A stretch of DNA of 64,000 nucleotides from Xestospongia bergquistia (lineage: Eukaryota > Porifera > Demospongiae > Haplosclerida > Petrosiidae), in assembly GCA_963965975.1 (NCBI GenBank), contig OZ014415.1, positions 2,919,001-2,983,000 on the forward strand. The letters run 5' to 3'. Shown piece by piece: positions 35,393 through 47,299 of this stretch. Position 1 is the stretch's first letter, and every line of letters starts with the position of its first letter. A model generated the notes under the pieces. It did not search any database and had not been told where the DNA came from. It saw only the letters and a program-made list of their open reading frames with translations. The translations under genes and the position numbers were made by a program.

Positions 35393-37260
35393 ATGGCTAC
35401 TTCAGGTAATGTTGTCAGATATCATGTATTAGCGTAATTAGTAGGAGATAGTATAATAGGTACACGTGTAGATATCGCTAATCAGACCCTCATCTTTACA
35501 GTAAGGATCTGACTAGTATAATATATGGACTACATTTATCATAATATATAGTAGAAGATGAGGGTTAGCTTTGGAAAGTATATGTCAAATATATAATTAG
35601 TATAGCCTTTGTACAAGTCTTGTAGTAGATGTGATTATATACTGTAGATATATTACAGTATACTATAACCTGATCTCAATGGTACATATCATTCTCTACA
35701 GGACAATACAAACTTGGTAGAAGAATTCAACATACCACTCAAGTGATTGGAGATAACCTGTACCTATGGGGTGGGGGTCCACATCCTGATTTACCTAAAG
35801 TACATAATAATGATGAGAAAAGAAGACTTACATCACAAGTAGAAATCTTCAATATTACTTCTGGCAAGTGGGACAGTATACCTACCAGTGGTGACCCACC
35901 ACTTGGAGTAGTTGGTTATGTATGTACAACATTCAAGGACAAAATTTACTATTTTGGAGGTTGGTGTTACCATGACAACTGCTACCACAACGCCATCTTT
36001 CAACTTGATACTTCTACCTATATCTGGACACAGCTACAACCTACAGATGACAGGATAGCAGTGATGAAGAGAGGTTTAGGTGATATAATGTCAACTGAGT
36101 ATGAAGGACAACATCGTCTACTAATTATAGGAGGTCTTGGATCCCCACCCTCTACACAAGTGCCACAAGCTCAATATTTTCAGTTATCCAGTGGTAATGT
36201 ATCTACCAATGAACATAATCTGTTTGATATATTAACAGGTAAGAACATTAATATATCATATTATATTATCAGATATCACTTATTGCAGTCAGTGTCACTA
36301 TATGTAATTATTATACATTTAAACAAATTTGTGTAAAAAAAGATGAATTATTTATGCATTTAGTCCAAAGTAGTATTGAGGTATCCTATTATGATATGAT
36401 ACTACATCAATTGATATTACTTACCTCAAGACATACTATATCTTGTGTATGTGTAAACGTATAACCTTTCCTTTTGTTTTAAACTAATAAATGTCACAGC
36501 TATTATTGTAAACATCAGAATTAATTAATAGTGTGATCAATACCTATAATGAAACAATTATAAACTCACTCAAATATCTCTGACCTCATCCATTAGTGAT
36601 CATTCTTACATTTTAACATATATGTAGTAATCTTTATTGACTTTAGAGAAAGACATTTTTTATTATGAGAGATTTGTAAATAAACACACAATACACTACA
36701 AACAAAACAATCACTAAAATATGATCAAGTAACTCTCTTTATATTTGTAGATACTTTCACTTTATAGTACAATAATGTGAGTGTTGTATTGGAATTATCA
36801 CAAACTAAATATTTATTCATTATTATTGATCTAAGGAACAGTTCATTTTGTCTCCTGTCACTTACACCTCTTATGTAATGATTCCAATAGAACATTGACA
36901 ATGATACTTTATAAATGATCAGTTGAGGTTGATATTAATATTATAGCTGTATCATTTTACTGATCATTGTATTATGACCAATTATCTAACTACTACTATG
37001 ATACAAGTATAATGATGAGTGTTCTGTTTGTTCTCCTTTTAGGTCAATGGATTATACCTGAGATCACTGGACAATGTATGCCACCTAATAGTGCATTTGT
37101 TATGGAAGCAGTAAACAATACAAGAGCAATTATCTTTGGCGGTTTTGTTAAAGGCAAATCATCCAATACTCTTTATATACTAGATATCATCAACTGTATA
37201 GTGGTATGTTATATTATCATTTGTACACTGACTGAAAACATGCTATATAATGAGTATTAG
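35393..37260 (+). pseudogene. Kelch-repeat front of sister locus 1 (exons 1-3; exons 4-5 missing)
   Basis: Exon 1 (35393-35405, 13 bases), exon 2 (35702-36238, 179 codons) and exon 3 (37043-37203) match the intact sister at 40242-41504 in size, phase and sequence. Kelch blades are visible as GG followed by W (YYFGGWCYHD, LLIIGG). The sister's exons 4 and 5 are absent before the next homologous exon at 38002, and exon 3 ends in phase 0 while exon 6 needs phase 1. If exon 3 is not spliced, the frame ends at TAG 37258-37260, giving a kelch-only protein of about 250 residues. It is cytosolic (no signal peptide). It could be expressed as a short kelch protein, but loss of exons suggests decay. Confidence 0.7.
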
Positions 37261-37714
37261 TTGAATATTATCAGTGACAAAATAATTTGGTAATTACGGT
37301 ATACGCCCACGCAGAAACTTGGCATGTAAAGGGTTAAAGGTATGGCTTCACAGTGCATGATATACATTATGGCTTAAGGGCATCATACTCAAGGCAATAT
37401 ATTGCACACAACAAGTTGTTCATAATGACATGCTTTCTATTTCAACTTGCTTGTAACTGATAACAATCTAATACATATTCAACGACTTTGTTATGAGCAA
37501 CAAGTTGTCTCATTTCTGGTTGCCTTTAATCATAATCACTGTTAATCTGTTAGTGGACATGATGAATACAGATTTCATTTTTAGTTCATAACAAATACAA
37601 TATATATATATACATGTATTTATATGCATATACACTGTGGAATGTTAACTAAGAAATAATGCTAACCAATTTCAAACCTAGAAACATGATATTAGGTATA
37701 CTGACTAGTTAACC

Positions 37715-37990
37715 CTTAATATTTCATTTATCATGTGTATAATTAGTCTACGTAAACTGGTAGTATTCCTAACATTTATGTGTATACATTTGTGACTACA
37801 TGTGTAGTATTATTTATATGTTTTAGTTATTATTACATGTACATCATGTAAGTATAGGTAATGTTACATGTAGTGTATAATACATGTACTGTTATATAAC
37901 AGATGACCTTGTTATTTACTACATAGTATAGTATCATAAATGTTATACTAGTAGTAATACATTATATAATGACATTAGCACTGTTGTGTT
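37715..37990 (+). repeat. Dispersed repeat R, copy 2
   Basis: It is homologous to 34901-35125 and 42945-43225 and lies directly upstream of the damaged exon 6 of locus 1. Confidence 0.7.
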
Positions 37991-38001
37991 CTCTAATATA
38001 G

Positions 38002-39470
38002 TCCTCAATGATGGTCAGTGATCAGTAGGGTTTGTACTAGACTCAAATGCGCTAAGTGTTTTCAAGGCAGTATATGATGAGAGAAGACCTCAGAGAAAAT
38101 CAGAAAAAAAAGAGAGTGAAGAAAGTTCTCAAGAGAAAGAACTTCAATCTAACTATCATAAGAAACTACTAGTGGCACAACAAAATATAAAGAGTCTTCA
38201 AGAAAGATTATTAGATTTTGAATCTCAAAAAGGTTAGTGAATATAATGAATGAATAGACAGAAATGAATGCATACATGACTAGATGGACTGATATTGATG
38301 GACTCTAATGCACTTGCCTCAACTGAACAAAGAGTACTAAAGGGACTGATAGAAGTAAGGGAAGAAAGGATAGAACAAAGAGAAAAAGAGCTACAACTTG
38401 TCATCAAGTCTCTTGAAGATGAACTACAAGGGACAAAAGATGGATATCAACAACAGCTTCAACAAACAGAAGAGGCTCACCAACAACGAATACAAGAGTT
38501 GGAACGTCAGTTACAAGAGTCTCAAGATGAGGTACAACAGACAAAACTTGCTAGAGATCAATATCAACAAAGTAATCTTAGTCTCCTACAACAACTTCAA
38601 CAAATGGAGCAAGCTCGACAAGACATTGAACGACAACTACAACAGTGTCAAGAAACAGTTCATACTCAGGGTCAACAGTTAGAATATCTTCGTTCTCAAC
38701 AAGACCAACATCATTGGGTTGTGAGTAAAGAGGAAGTGACCATGACACAGGAGGTTTTAGGAGGTGGGGCATATGGTGAAGTTAAAGTGGCTGTTTTTCG
38801 AGGTCTGAGAGTAGCTGCCAAGTCTCTTCATGGTATGATCATCTCAGACTATAACCAAGATGTCTTCTATAGAGAAATGGACATTGCTTCTAAAGTACGT
38901 CATCCTAATCTTGTCCAATTTATTGGAGCTACCACAGTGGGTACACCCATTATTCTTACAGAGATCATGACTACAAGTCTTTACAATGAGCTCCAGAAGA
39001 AGGCCTTAACACGACATCAAATACTTGGTATCAGTCGTGATGTAGCTTCAGCTCTTAACTATCTTCGTTTATGGAAACCAGACCCTATCATCCATCGAGA
39101 TATTAGTAGCCCTAATATCCTATTAGAACCATCAGTAGGTGATAGCTTTAAAGCTAAAGTAACTGATTATGGAGCAGCTAACCTTCAACAGCGAGCAATG
39201 ACATTTATGCCAGGAAACCCAGCCTATGCTTCTCCAGAGTCCACATCTCGTGATCCTGATAGCCAAACTCCAGCAATGGATGTCTACAGTTACTCTGTAC
39301 TCCTGATGGAGATGATCCTTCATCGTCTACCTGCTATGACAGTTGCAGAGAGAAAACAACAAGCTAGTCGCTTGTCATGGCCTCCTATGTCCTCTATTGT
39401 CCAAAGGTGTCTCAAAGAAAATCGTCATGATCGTCCAACTATGACCCAGATCTTAGAGGAACTCAAATAA
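38002..39470 (+). CDS. Coiled-coil protein kinase (TKL type), locus 1 effector half
   Basis: The kinase exon runs 38284-39470, with its first Met codon ATG at 38298; a CTAG acceptor at 38280-38283 would join it in frame to an upstream exon (38002-38231) homologous to exon 6 of the sister gene. That upstream exon carries one TGA (TGG in the sister) near its start. The kinase exon encodes a Gln-rich coiled coil (about residues 15-130) and a full kinase domain: LGGGAYGEV loop, VAAK lysine, REMDIASKV glutamate, HRDISSPNILL loop, DYG in place of DFG, and SPE in place of APE. Catalytic residues are present, so it is probably active, in the Tyr-kinase-like group. From ATG 38298 it gives 390 residues. 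No signal peptide, so cytosolic. Partner and substrate are unknown. Confidence 0.8.
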
Positions 39471-40170
39471 CTAAAACTTTAGTAAGTTACACTATATGGG
39501 TTCGACAAACATATTGTGTGTTATATTTTGCATATTTGTAATGAGTCATTTTCTTTGTTTAAGGTTTTTACTTTTTTTCTATTAATTCATTATAATTATT
39601 GTTGTGATTAGTTTTATAATGAATGTTGTTATTTGCTTTGATTTGTTATATACTTTTCCCTACAATTACAATGTCTGCAATTGTTAAATTTACATGTTTA
39701 GTTATTATAACTTATGTCTGTTATCTTATTGTGATTAATTAATTGGAGAGTATTTTGTGTGTTTTCTGGCCAAGACTTGATTGTTCCAGCCTGGATGAAA
39801 CCTGGGCAAAAGAGAAAACACAGTATAGAATAAGTTGTTGATGGCAGCATGATTCATGATGGTGACATAATCTTTTTCATTAGGGTGGATAGTGCACCTA
39901 AGTATTTTACCATCTAATAGGGCATTACTGAGATTTAAATATGCTGTAGTTTGTATTGTCAATATGTGTGTAGAAAAATTAGTTATAAGTTACACACAAT
40001 ACAAAATGGTAATGAAGTTAGTTATGGTACATTGAACAAGTACATAGTTATACATAATTTATTATAGCATTTAGATCCAGTAATACATACACATAGTGAC
40101 ATTAATTTAATATAATACTTTTACAATATTACACAATCAGAACTGCAAATAAATAAGGGAGTGGCTCAAT
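39471..40170. other. Intergenic between the kinase and the intact kelch gene; no gene seen
   Basis: The stretch is AT-rich with a single 75-codon open frame on the minus strand (39735-39962) that has no motif or splice support. Confidence 0.5.
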
Positions 40171-40176
40171 CATGGT

Positions 40177-40209
40177 CACGTGACTATATCGCCCCCCCCC
40201 CCCCCCCCC
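40177..40209 (+). promoter_or_regulatory. CACGTG box and 18-C run, core promoter of the kelch-Death-ZU5 gene
   Basis: The palindrome GTCACGTGAC (CACGTG at 40177-40182) lies 60 bases before the ATG and is followed by 18 consecutive C at 40192-40209, which on the minus strand is a G-run able to form a quadruplex. The sister locus has CACGTG and a shorter C-rich tract in the same place. CACGTG boxes bind basic helix-loop-helix factors; no factor can be named. Confidence 0.5.
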
Positions 40210-40241
40210 AAGTAGTAATTGCTCCACCTTTTCGTTAGTAA

Positions 40242-43200
40242 ATGGCTTCTTCAGGTAATGTTCTGTATAGATATCATATACTATTTTAATTAGTACTTGT
40301 AGTAGTACAATATCGACACTTGTAGATATTATGTAGTTTGACTAACTAGACCCTCTTTCTCTACAGCGAAGGTCTAACTAGTGAGACTACTTAACTAGTG
40401 AAATTACCTTAATATAATCCCAAAATATATTACGTATCATTCTCTACAGCACAATATAAACCTGGTGTAAGAATTAAGCATAGCACTCAAGTGATAGGAC
40501 ATAACCTATACTTGTTTGGTGGATTTCAAGTACCTTCAGTACACGATAATGATGAGAAGAGAAGACTAACATCACAGATTGCAATATTCAACATTACCTC
40601 TGGTGTATGGAACTTTAGATCAACGAGTGGCAATGCCCCGTTAGGGGTAAAAGGGTACTTATGTACTTCAATAAATGACAAAATTTATTATTTCGGTGGT
40701 TGGTGTCATCATGACATCTGTTACCATAACAGTCTCAATGAGTTAGATATTTCTACCTTCACTTGGAGTCAACTACAATCTACTAATGACAGTATAACAG
40801 TGATGAAGAGAGGCTATGGTGGTATTATGTCAAGTGAACAATCAGGACAACACCGTCTTTTATTTATTGGAGGCCATGGATCCCCACCCTCTATACAATT
40901 AACACAAGCTCAATATTATCAGTTACCCAATGGTAGAGTATCTACTAATGAACAAAATATATTTGATCTGGCAACAGGTATGAACATTAATATATATATT
41001 TTATACTATCACTTATTATAGTCAGTGTCACTACATGTAATTATTATATGATGTATTATTATTACTATTATAAACACTAACATAATATAACTGTAGTTAA
41101 TATAAAATAAAATAACAATATATTAATATATCCATTATCATAATATTATATTATAGTTTAAAATTCAGTAATTATTATGTATAATCCAATTATATATAAT
41201 TATTTTGTATAATCCAAAGCAATTATAAGACTGCCTGACTGGCACTACCATGTAGAAATAATATATTTTACTGATCAATGTGTTATGATGGATTTTATAA
41301 CTATTATTATTAAAGTATAATGATGAGTGTGTTCTCCTTTTAGGTCAGTGGATCATACCTGAGATTATTGGACAATGTATGCCACCTAATACTGCCTTTG
41401 TTATGGAAGCAGTAAACAATACAAGAGCAATCATCTTTGGTGGTCATGTTGAAGGAACAACATCTAATACTCTTTATATTTTGGATATTATCAACTGTAC
41501 AGTGGTATGTTATATTATCATTAATACACTGTCTCATAGCATGTTATATAATGAGTGTTAGTTGAATTTATTTGTCTGTCTAGCACTGGCATACTATAGC
41601 TAGACCTGACCCAATAGTACAATGGCCAGAGGAAAGAAGAGATCATGCTGCCAGTATTATTAATGGATCTATATATCCTGTACTAGTGGTGACAGGTGGA
41701 TTGGACAAGGAAAAAAAAACAATAAAGGACTGTTGGATACTGAATGTTAATGAGAAGTCATGGACAAAGGTATGTCATTGATAATATACCATATTACCTC
41801 TAATTTATTGTACAATAATAGTTACTAAGTTAGTACATATAACTGTCCATATATATAGAAGTATAATAAATCATATTCATTTACTACTGATATATATTAG
41901 AATATGTTATTTTATTGTTATCAAAATTATTACCTTTGTACAAAATTATAATGTACTTAAACTAGAAAATCTAAAATTAACTATGTAAATTTTGAAGTTA
42001 CATAGGTGGGTTCATTTGAACCATAGTTTTGACTTGTTTTATGTAGTATGTATCAGTATTCACTGGGAATACTACTTTTATTTAAATGATTTATCCATGG
42101 AAATGACAGTGCAATAGTCAGCTAACTGTACCAGAACATAGTTAGCTTACTATTGCACTGTCATTCCCATGGACCATGACAAAAGCCTTAAACAGACCAA
42201 ACAGACTGAGTAGAACATGCTAGAGTAAGATACTTTATAAAAGGTAATATAAATGAAAATAATATAAAATTATATTAATTTGTGAGTTAACATTTGTGTG
42301 GTTATAACTCTTTGTAACAAGTTACCAAGTAAATCTTTGTTTATTATCATACCAATAACTATTACTGTATTATAGCTCTCCAATCTGTATACGCATAGAT
42401 ATGATTTAATTATATTTGTGTTCTACATTTTACAGATTAATCCACCTGTCTCTGTCACTGAGAGATGTATCCACTCTCTGTCAACATTTATCGTGGGATC
42501 ACATTGTGTGTGGTTAATAGCTGTAGGTGGGAAACTACAGTATAAAGGTGCAGATGTTCTAGACCCAAATATAACAATGTTGATTGAATTAAGTAAGCAA
42601 GTCATTACACACAATATAGATATTACATTGACTACAAGTGACATAGACATGATGGATATTGTATAGGTTATTAAGGGTTTGTGGTAGTGGGTATTATGAT
42701 ATGGTAATATATTACAAACTATGACCTTCTTTCAATTTTTATCTCTGTTGTACTGTTACTAGTGTGGTCAATGTTGACTTGATATTATATATCATAAGAA
42801 CTACATACATGTATATACACATATAGTTATAATAGTTCTGTTGAATGTATGCAAATAGAAATGTATTACCTAATGATCACATATATTTAATTCTCATAAG
42901 TTACAAATATTTGATATAGTAAATACTCATTTAATGATAACCAATTAATATTTCCTATATTGTGTATACATTCAGTCCAGTCTACATCAAACTAGTAGTA
43001 TTACTAACATTGTGTGTATACATTATTGACTACATGTGTAGTATTGTTTATATGTTTTAGTTACTATTACATGTACATCATGTAAGTATATGTAATGTTA
43101 CATGTAGTTTATAATACATGTACTATTATATAACAGCGACCTTGTTATGTACTACATAGTATAGTCTTATCACTATCATATATATTATACTAATAATACT

Positions 43201-46200
43201 ACATTGTATACTGATAGTAGTACTATTATTTTCTGTCATATAGGTCTCAATGATGATCAATGGTCGATAGGGTTTGTACTAAACTCTCATGGACTAAGTG
43301 TTATCAACACAGTATATGATGAGAGAAAATCACAGATAAAAGATAAGAGGCACGAAAGTTCACAAGAGAAAAAAGTTCAATATACCTATCATAAGGAGCT
43401 GCTGGTGGCACAAGGAAACATAAAGAGCCTTCAAGAGAGACTGTTAGACATGGAATTTCAACAAGGTAGGATGGTTAGATGAATTCCACATATGGACTAA
43501 TGAAAGGATGGCCAGATGAATGAAAACATAGATGGACAGTTTGATATAAGGATTCATTGAATGACAGAATGAATAAATAAATGAAGGAATGGATGGATAA
43601 TTTAATAAATAAATGGGCAAAACAAAGAATAATCAATTCATATACATTTTCATGTAGTGAGCAAGCAAATTGTATTTCTCTAAGTGTTGTTACTTATTTC
43701 ACTATAGTACAGAGGAATGACAGCTATATAGCTAAACTTCAAAAGAAGGATGAGATAATAACAATGTTACAAAAACAACTACAAAAATCTAATAAACCAA
43801 GTGAGTGCATATGTGTATTCATGTACATATATAGTCATATATATGTGTGTGTATATTATATGATATATATGTATATTATATTATAGTATCAACCACCAGT
43901 GATCATGACACACAGCAACTACATGATCTAGTACAAGAGAAGGATAGCTATATAGCTCAACTAAATCGTAAAATATTCACTCTCTCAAAAGAAAAGGAAG
44001 ATGCACTACAACAATTCAAGGTAACAAGTCATCAACAACTTTCAGTCATGAGTTCTCAAAAGACTACAGGTACTTATTATTATTGTAACTAACAGTTCAT
44101 TATTTTATTTTACATCAGATATTGTTAGTTATCTTCCCAAACTGGCTGTTGTTCTTCAACCAGTACAAGAGTATTGGGAACAACTGGGTCATCAACTTAA
44201 TATAGATCAATCTGTACTGACTGATATTAGAAGTAAAGGAAATTCTATTGAACAGATGAAATACTTGTTAGAGGAATGGTCTCTAAAAGGAGGTACATTG
44301 ACACAACTTGAAGAGGCTCTACTTCATCTTGACATGAAACATGTCATTCCTGGTAAGGAATGTTGTATATATACTGCAAGTTGTAAAACCATCATGGAAC
44401 AACTTTAATTACAATAATTATATTATTGTTTTCATCCATTTAGATTTAACTGAACTAAAAGAAAGCTACTTATCAAGTGAAAAACATGAAGAAGATTGTA
44501 AACAAGTATCTGTTTTATCCACTGATATAGGTGGTATAGTGGCTACAAAAGATGTTGAATGTCAGTTCAACTATCTTGTTCCTTCTATTGGTATGTCAGT
44601 TATGTTACCTCTTTTGCCATATTGGTGTATCTTGTATATAGACCAGCTAGAGTATCTTCATGGTACTGGTGTTCATATAGCTGGTAAGACACTTTTCTTT
44701 ATACAAGGAGAACGTACTCAGTTATTAAATTGGGAGGAGTATGGTTTGAGGATTAATGTACCTCATGGAACAATGCCTCCTGGAGGAACATGTGAAGTAT
44801 CTATTGCAGCAATTGTAGGGGGAAAGTTTGAGTTACCCTCTGGTACTTCACTGGTCAGTGCTGTTTACTCCATTTCTGTTTCCAAAGCCCTCCTTCAACC
44901 TGTTCAGTTATCCATTCAACATTGTGTATCTTTAGAGACACAAGAACACACTAGTTACCTTAGTTTTGTTACAGCTGATCTCTATCAATCTGTACTACCT
45001 TACCAGTTTAAGCTAGAAAAAGGAGGACAGTTCTACCCTGGAGACCAATATGGTAGTATCCATCTCACTAAGTTCTCCATAAAATCAATCGTTAGAGCTC
45101 TGATAAGACCAATAAGGCAACGATTTCAACATGGTTATGATGAAGTTTCTGAACATGAAGACAACATTTCTGATTCATCTTTACAAAGTACATGATAAAC
45201 TTTATGGCTTAATATAATTATTACATTACTGTAGATGACACAGGACAGTCTCCAGTTAATTTGTATGTAGGTCAAGTAGTATATGAAATTAAGCAACAAA
45301 ATGAATGGCTTATGAGGTTTATGGTAGCTCAACACCTTGATGCTCTTATACAGGTAAGTACTATATATTACAGATTTATGGATGTGATATTGTGTTTCAA
45401 TAGTATATTGATAATTCACTACCAAATGTTGAGAAAGATGTCAGTATATCATTCAAATTTCAAGAAGAAAATGGCTACATAGAGTTATGTATTGGAGAAG
45501 AACAAGAACATTCACTTCAAGGATGGAATGTCCGTCCTCATTTATATCCTACCAGGGTACGAAAAATTGACAAAGAAATGACAAAATATTTACTCTATTA
45601 TAGATAAGTCAAAGAGTTGTTGACAAGTTTGGAGAATGTACTCCTCCCCAATTTCCTTCGTGTCTAGTGACAGTAGCTGCTATTCCAAGTGATACTACTG
45701 TCCCAGGAATTCAGTATAGTATTAGTTTGAAAGGTATCAATTTAACTGAAGAACTACGCACTCCAAAGATCTATATTGTACGATCACTTGGTGAGTCCTG
45801 ATAATCAAGAAAAGCAAATTGTTTCATTACTCTCTTTATTATATAGCTACAAATGTACAACAACCACTTAGAGCATTACTTAATACTGAAAGTGAGTAAC
45901 TGATTAAATGTACTATATGTACCTTTAAATGTTAGAGATATTACATAGCAGATTACTGGCAAGCAGTCAGAATGTCTATATCTTTAATGTTACAGAGATT
46001 GATGATTCTTAATGTTCTCTTCGAAATTTTTAGCACAATCAGAAGAGTCTATCCCATCTGAAATATTTCGTACTAGTATGGCTGATCTTACAAAAGCTAT
46101 TGCTTCTAATCTTGATGAAATTACTGACAGATTGTTCTCAGAGAGATTTATAGGACAAGATGTACTGCAATCTACTACTACAGAAGGTGTCTCTAATTAT

Positions 46201-46359
46201 CGTAAAGCAAGAAAAGTAGTCCATGAGCTGTTCAATTTACTACAAGCTCATAGAGATCCCAAGCAATATCTAACTTTGCTTTGTGAGGTACTATTGAAAC
46301 AAGATGATCCAAGATTAAGTGGTATTGCTAACAGCATTAAAGCAAAATTTTGTTTGTAA
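40242..46359 (+). CDS. Cytosolic kelch - coiled coil - Death - ZU5 - UPA-like - CARD-like protein, 16 exons
   Basis: Exons: 40242-40254, 40450-40977, 41344-41504, 41584-41769, 42436-42592, 43244-43465, 43708-43800, 43887-44069, 44119-44352, 44444-44590, 44642-45187, 45235-45353, 45404-45556, 45604-45790, 45847-45891, 46034-46359. Every intron is GT/AG and the phases join without a break into 1099 residues. Residues 1-348 are kelch blades (YYFGGWCHHD, LLFIGG, LVVTGG); 349-514 coiled coil; 514-592 a Death domain (YWEQLGHQLNI...LLEEW...LEEAL); 641-823 a ZU5 domain (EEYGLRINVPHGTMPPGG, QLSIQHCV); 823-976 a UPA-like region; 991-1099 a CARD-like helical domain. No signal peptide. By domain content it is an adaptor or sensor in a death-fold pathway, with kelch as the recognition part. 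UPA and CARD calls are weaker than the others. Confidence 0.85.
42095..42172 (+). repeat. 33-bp-arm hairpin in intron 4 of the kelch-Death-ZU5 gene
   Basis: Arms 42095-42127 and 42140-42172 pair with two mismatches around a 12-base loop. The stem contains ATGACAGTGCAATAGT. It may be a small-RNA precursor or a tiny foldback element. Confidence 0.6.
42945..43225 (+). repeat. Dispersed repeat R, copy 3 (intron 5 of the intact gene)
   Basis: It is homologous to 37715-37990 and 34901-35125 and precedes exon 6 at 43244. This intact setting shows that R is intronic sequence of the kelch family. Confidence 0.7.
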
Positions 46360-46431
46360 TTCCTTTAGTTTTCTATTTTGTCAATAATGTTTCAACATTG
46401 TTAATTTTTGCTTAGTTACTGTTAAATTAAT

Positions 46432-46437
46432 AATAAA
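46432..46437 (+). promoter_or_regulatory. Poly(A) signal AATAAA of the kelch-Death-ZU5 gene
   Basis: AATAAA lies 73 bases past the stop codon at 46357-46359, within AT-rich sequence. Confidence 0.6.
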
Positions 46438-46564
46438 TGTCTTAAGTATTTAAACTGTGTCTTTAATATGCACACAAATATATACTTTTGATTTTGTTAA
46501 TTTATTAGTATTTAGTTTGTTTTATACTTATACTATTTAATGTTAAGAAATACTTATGATTTAA

Positions 46565-46719
46565 CTAGATGTTAAGGACATCTGCATATGTGAATATATC
46601 TTCATCACTCCTTCCCTGCAGTTGAAGTCCAGTGGAGTTATAATTGACTATCCTAATGGGGACAGTACTAGTAATTAAACCATTGTTCATTGAAGTAACT
46701 ATATGGCGGGTGATCCCAT
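46565..46719 (-). other. Possible terminal coding exon of an unrecognised minus-strand gene
   Basis: After a TATCACAG acceptor the phase-1 frame stays open for 51 codons to TAG at 46565-46567, ending EDIFTYADVLNI. The sequence matches no domain I know. I could not find partner exons further up the minus strand, so it may be a relic. Confidence 0.3.
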
Positions 46720-47299
46720 CTGTGATAAGACATCACCAATCGATCATGATTAGTGACTCATACATTAACAAATGACTGTGTTTATAGCTACAATTCTGTC
46801 AGAAAGCTCACTGTGAAATTAACATTATAACAAAACCTTCAATATCACTAATACACCATAGCCAATGCATACTATAAAGATACAGTATCATGAACACATT
46901 ATGATCCAGGATAGAGAAAAGAGTCTAATGTTAACATGTTGTAGATGTTCTATTTGTTAATAATTATTATTTCATAGCTATTGTCTATGGAGAATACAAT
47001 ACTGGTGTCTGACATCCCTGTATTATCCTTGCCTTATTTTATTTCCTTTGAGCCTTTGACCGTACCTCTGCATGTGCAATAAATAACAAAGAGGTAATAT
47101 ATTAATCACTATATAAAAAAATTAAATACTGATGACTGACTAGGTAACTAAATTAAACATTTACTAAAGATATCTTATGAGTTTTAATACAAATATAGAG
47201 AGGATGATATTCACATAATTATAAGTCCAAGTTATATTAAAGCTAGTAGACATACTACATTGTTAGTTGTTTAATACTGTAGAATACTATTATTCATCT

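Noticed and set aside
42593-42666. Extension of kelch exon 5 to the stop at 42664-42666
   Set aside because: The GTAAGC donor at 42593 gives a clean phase-1 join to exon 6; the extension would only matter as a kelch-only retained-intron form.
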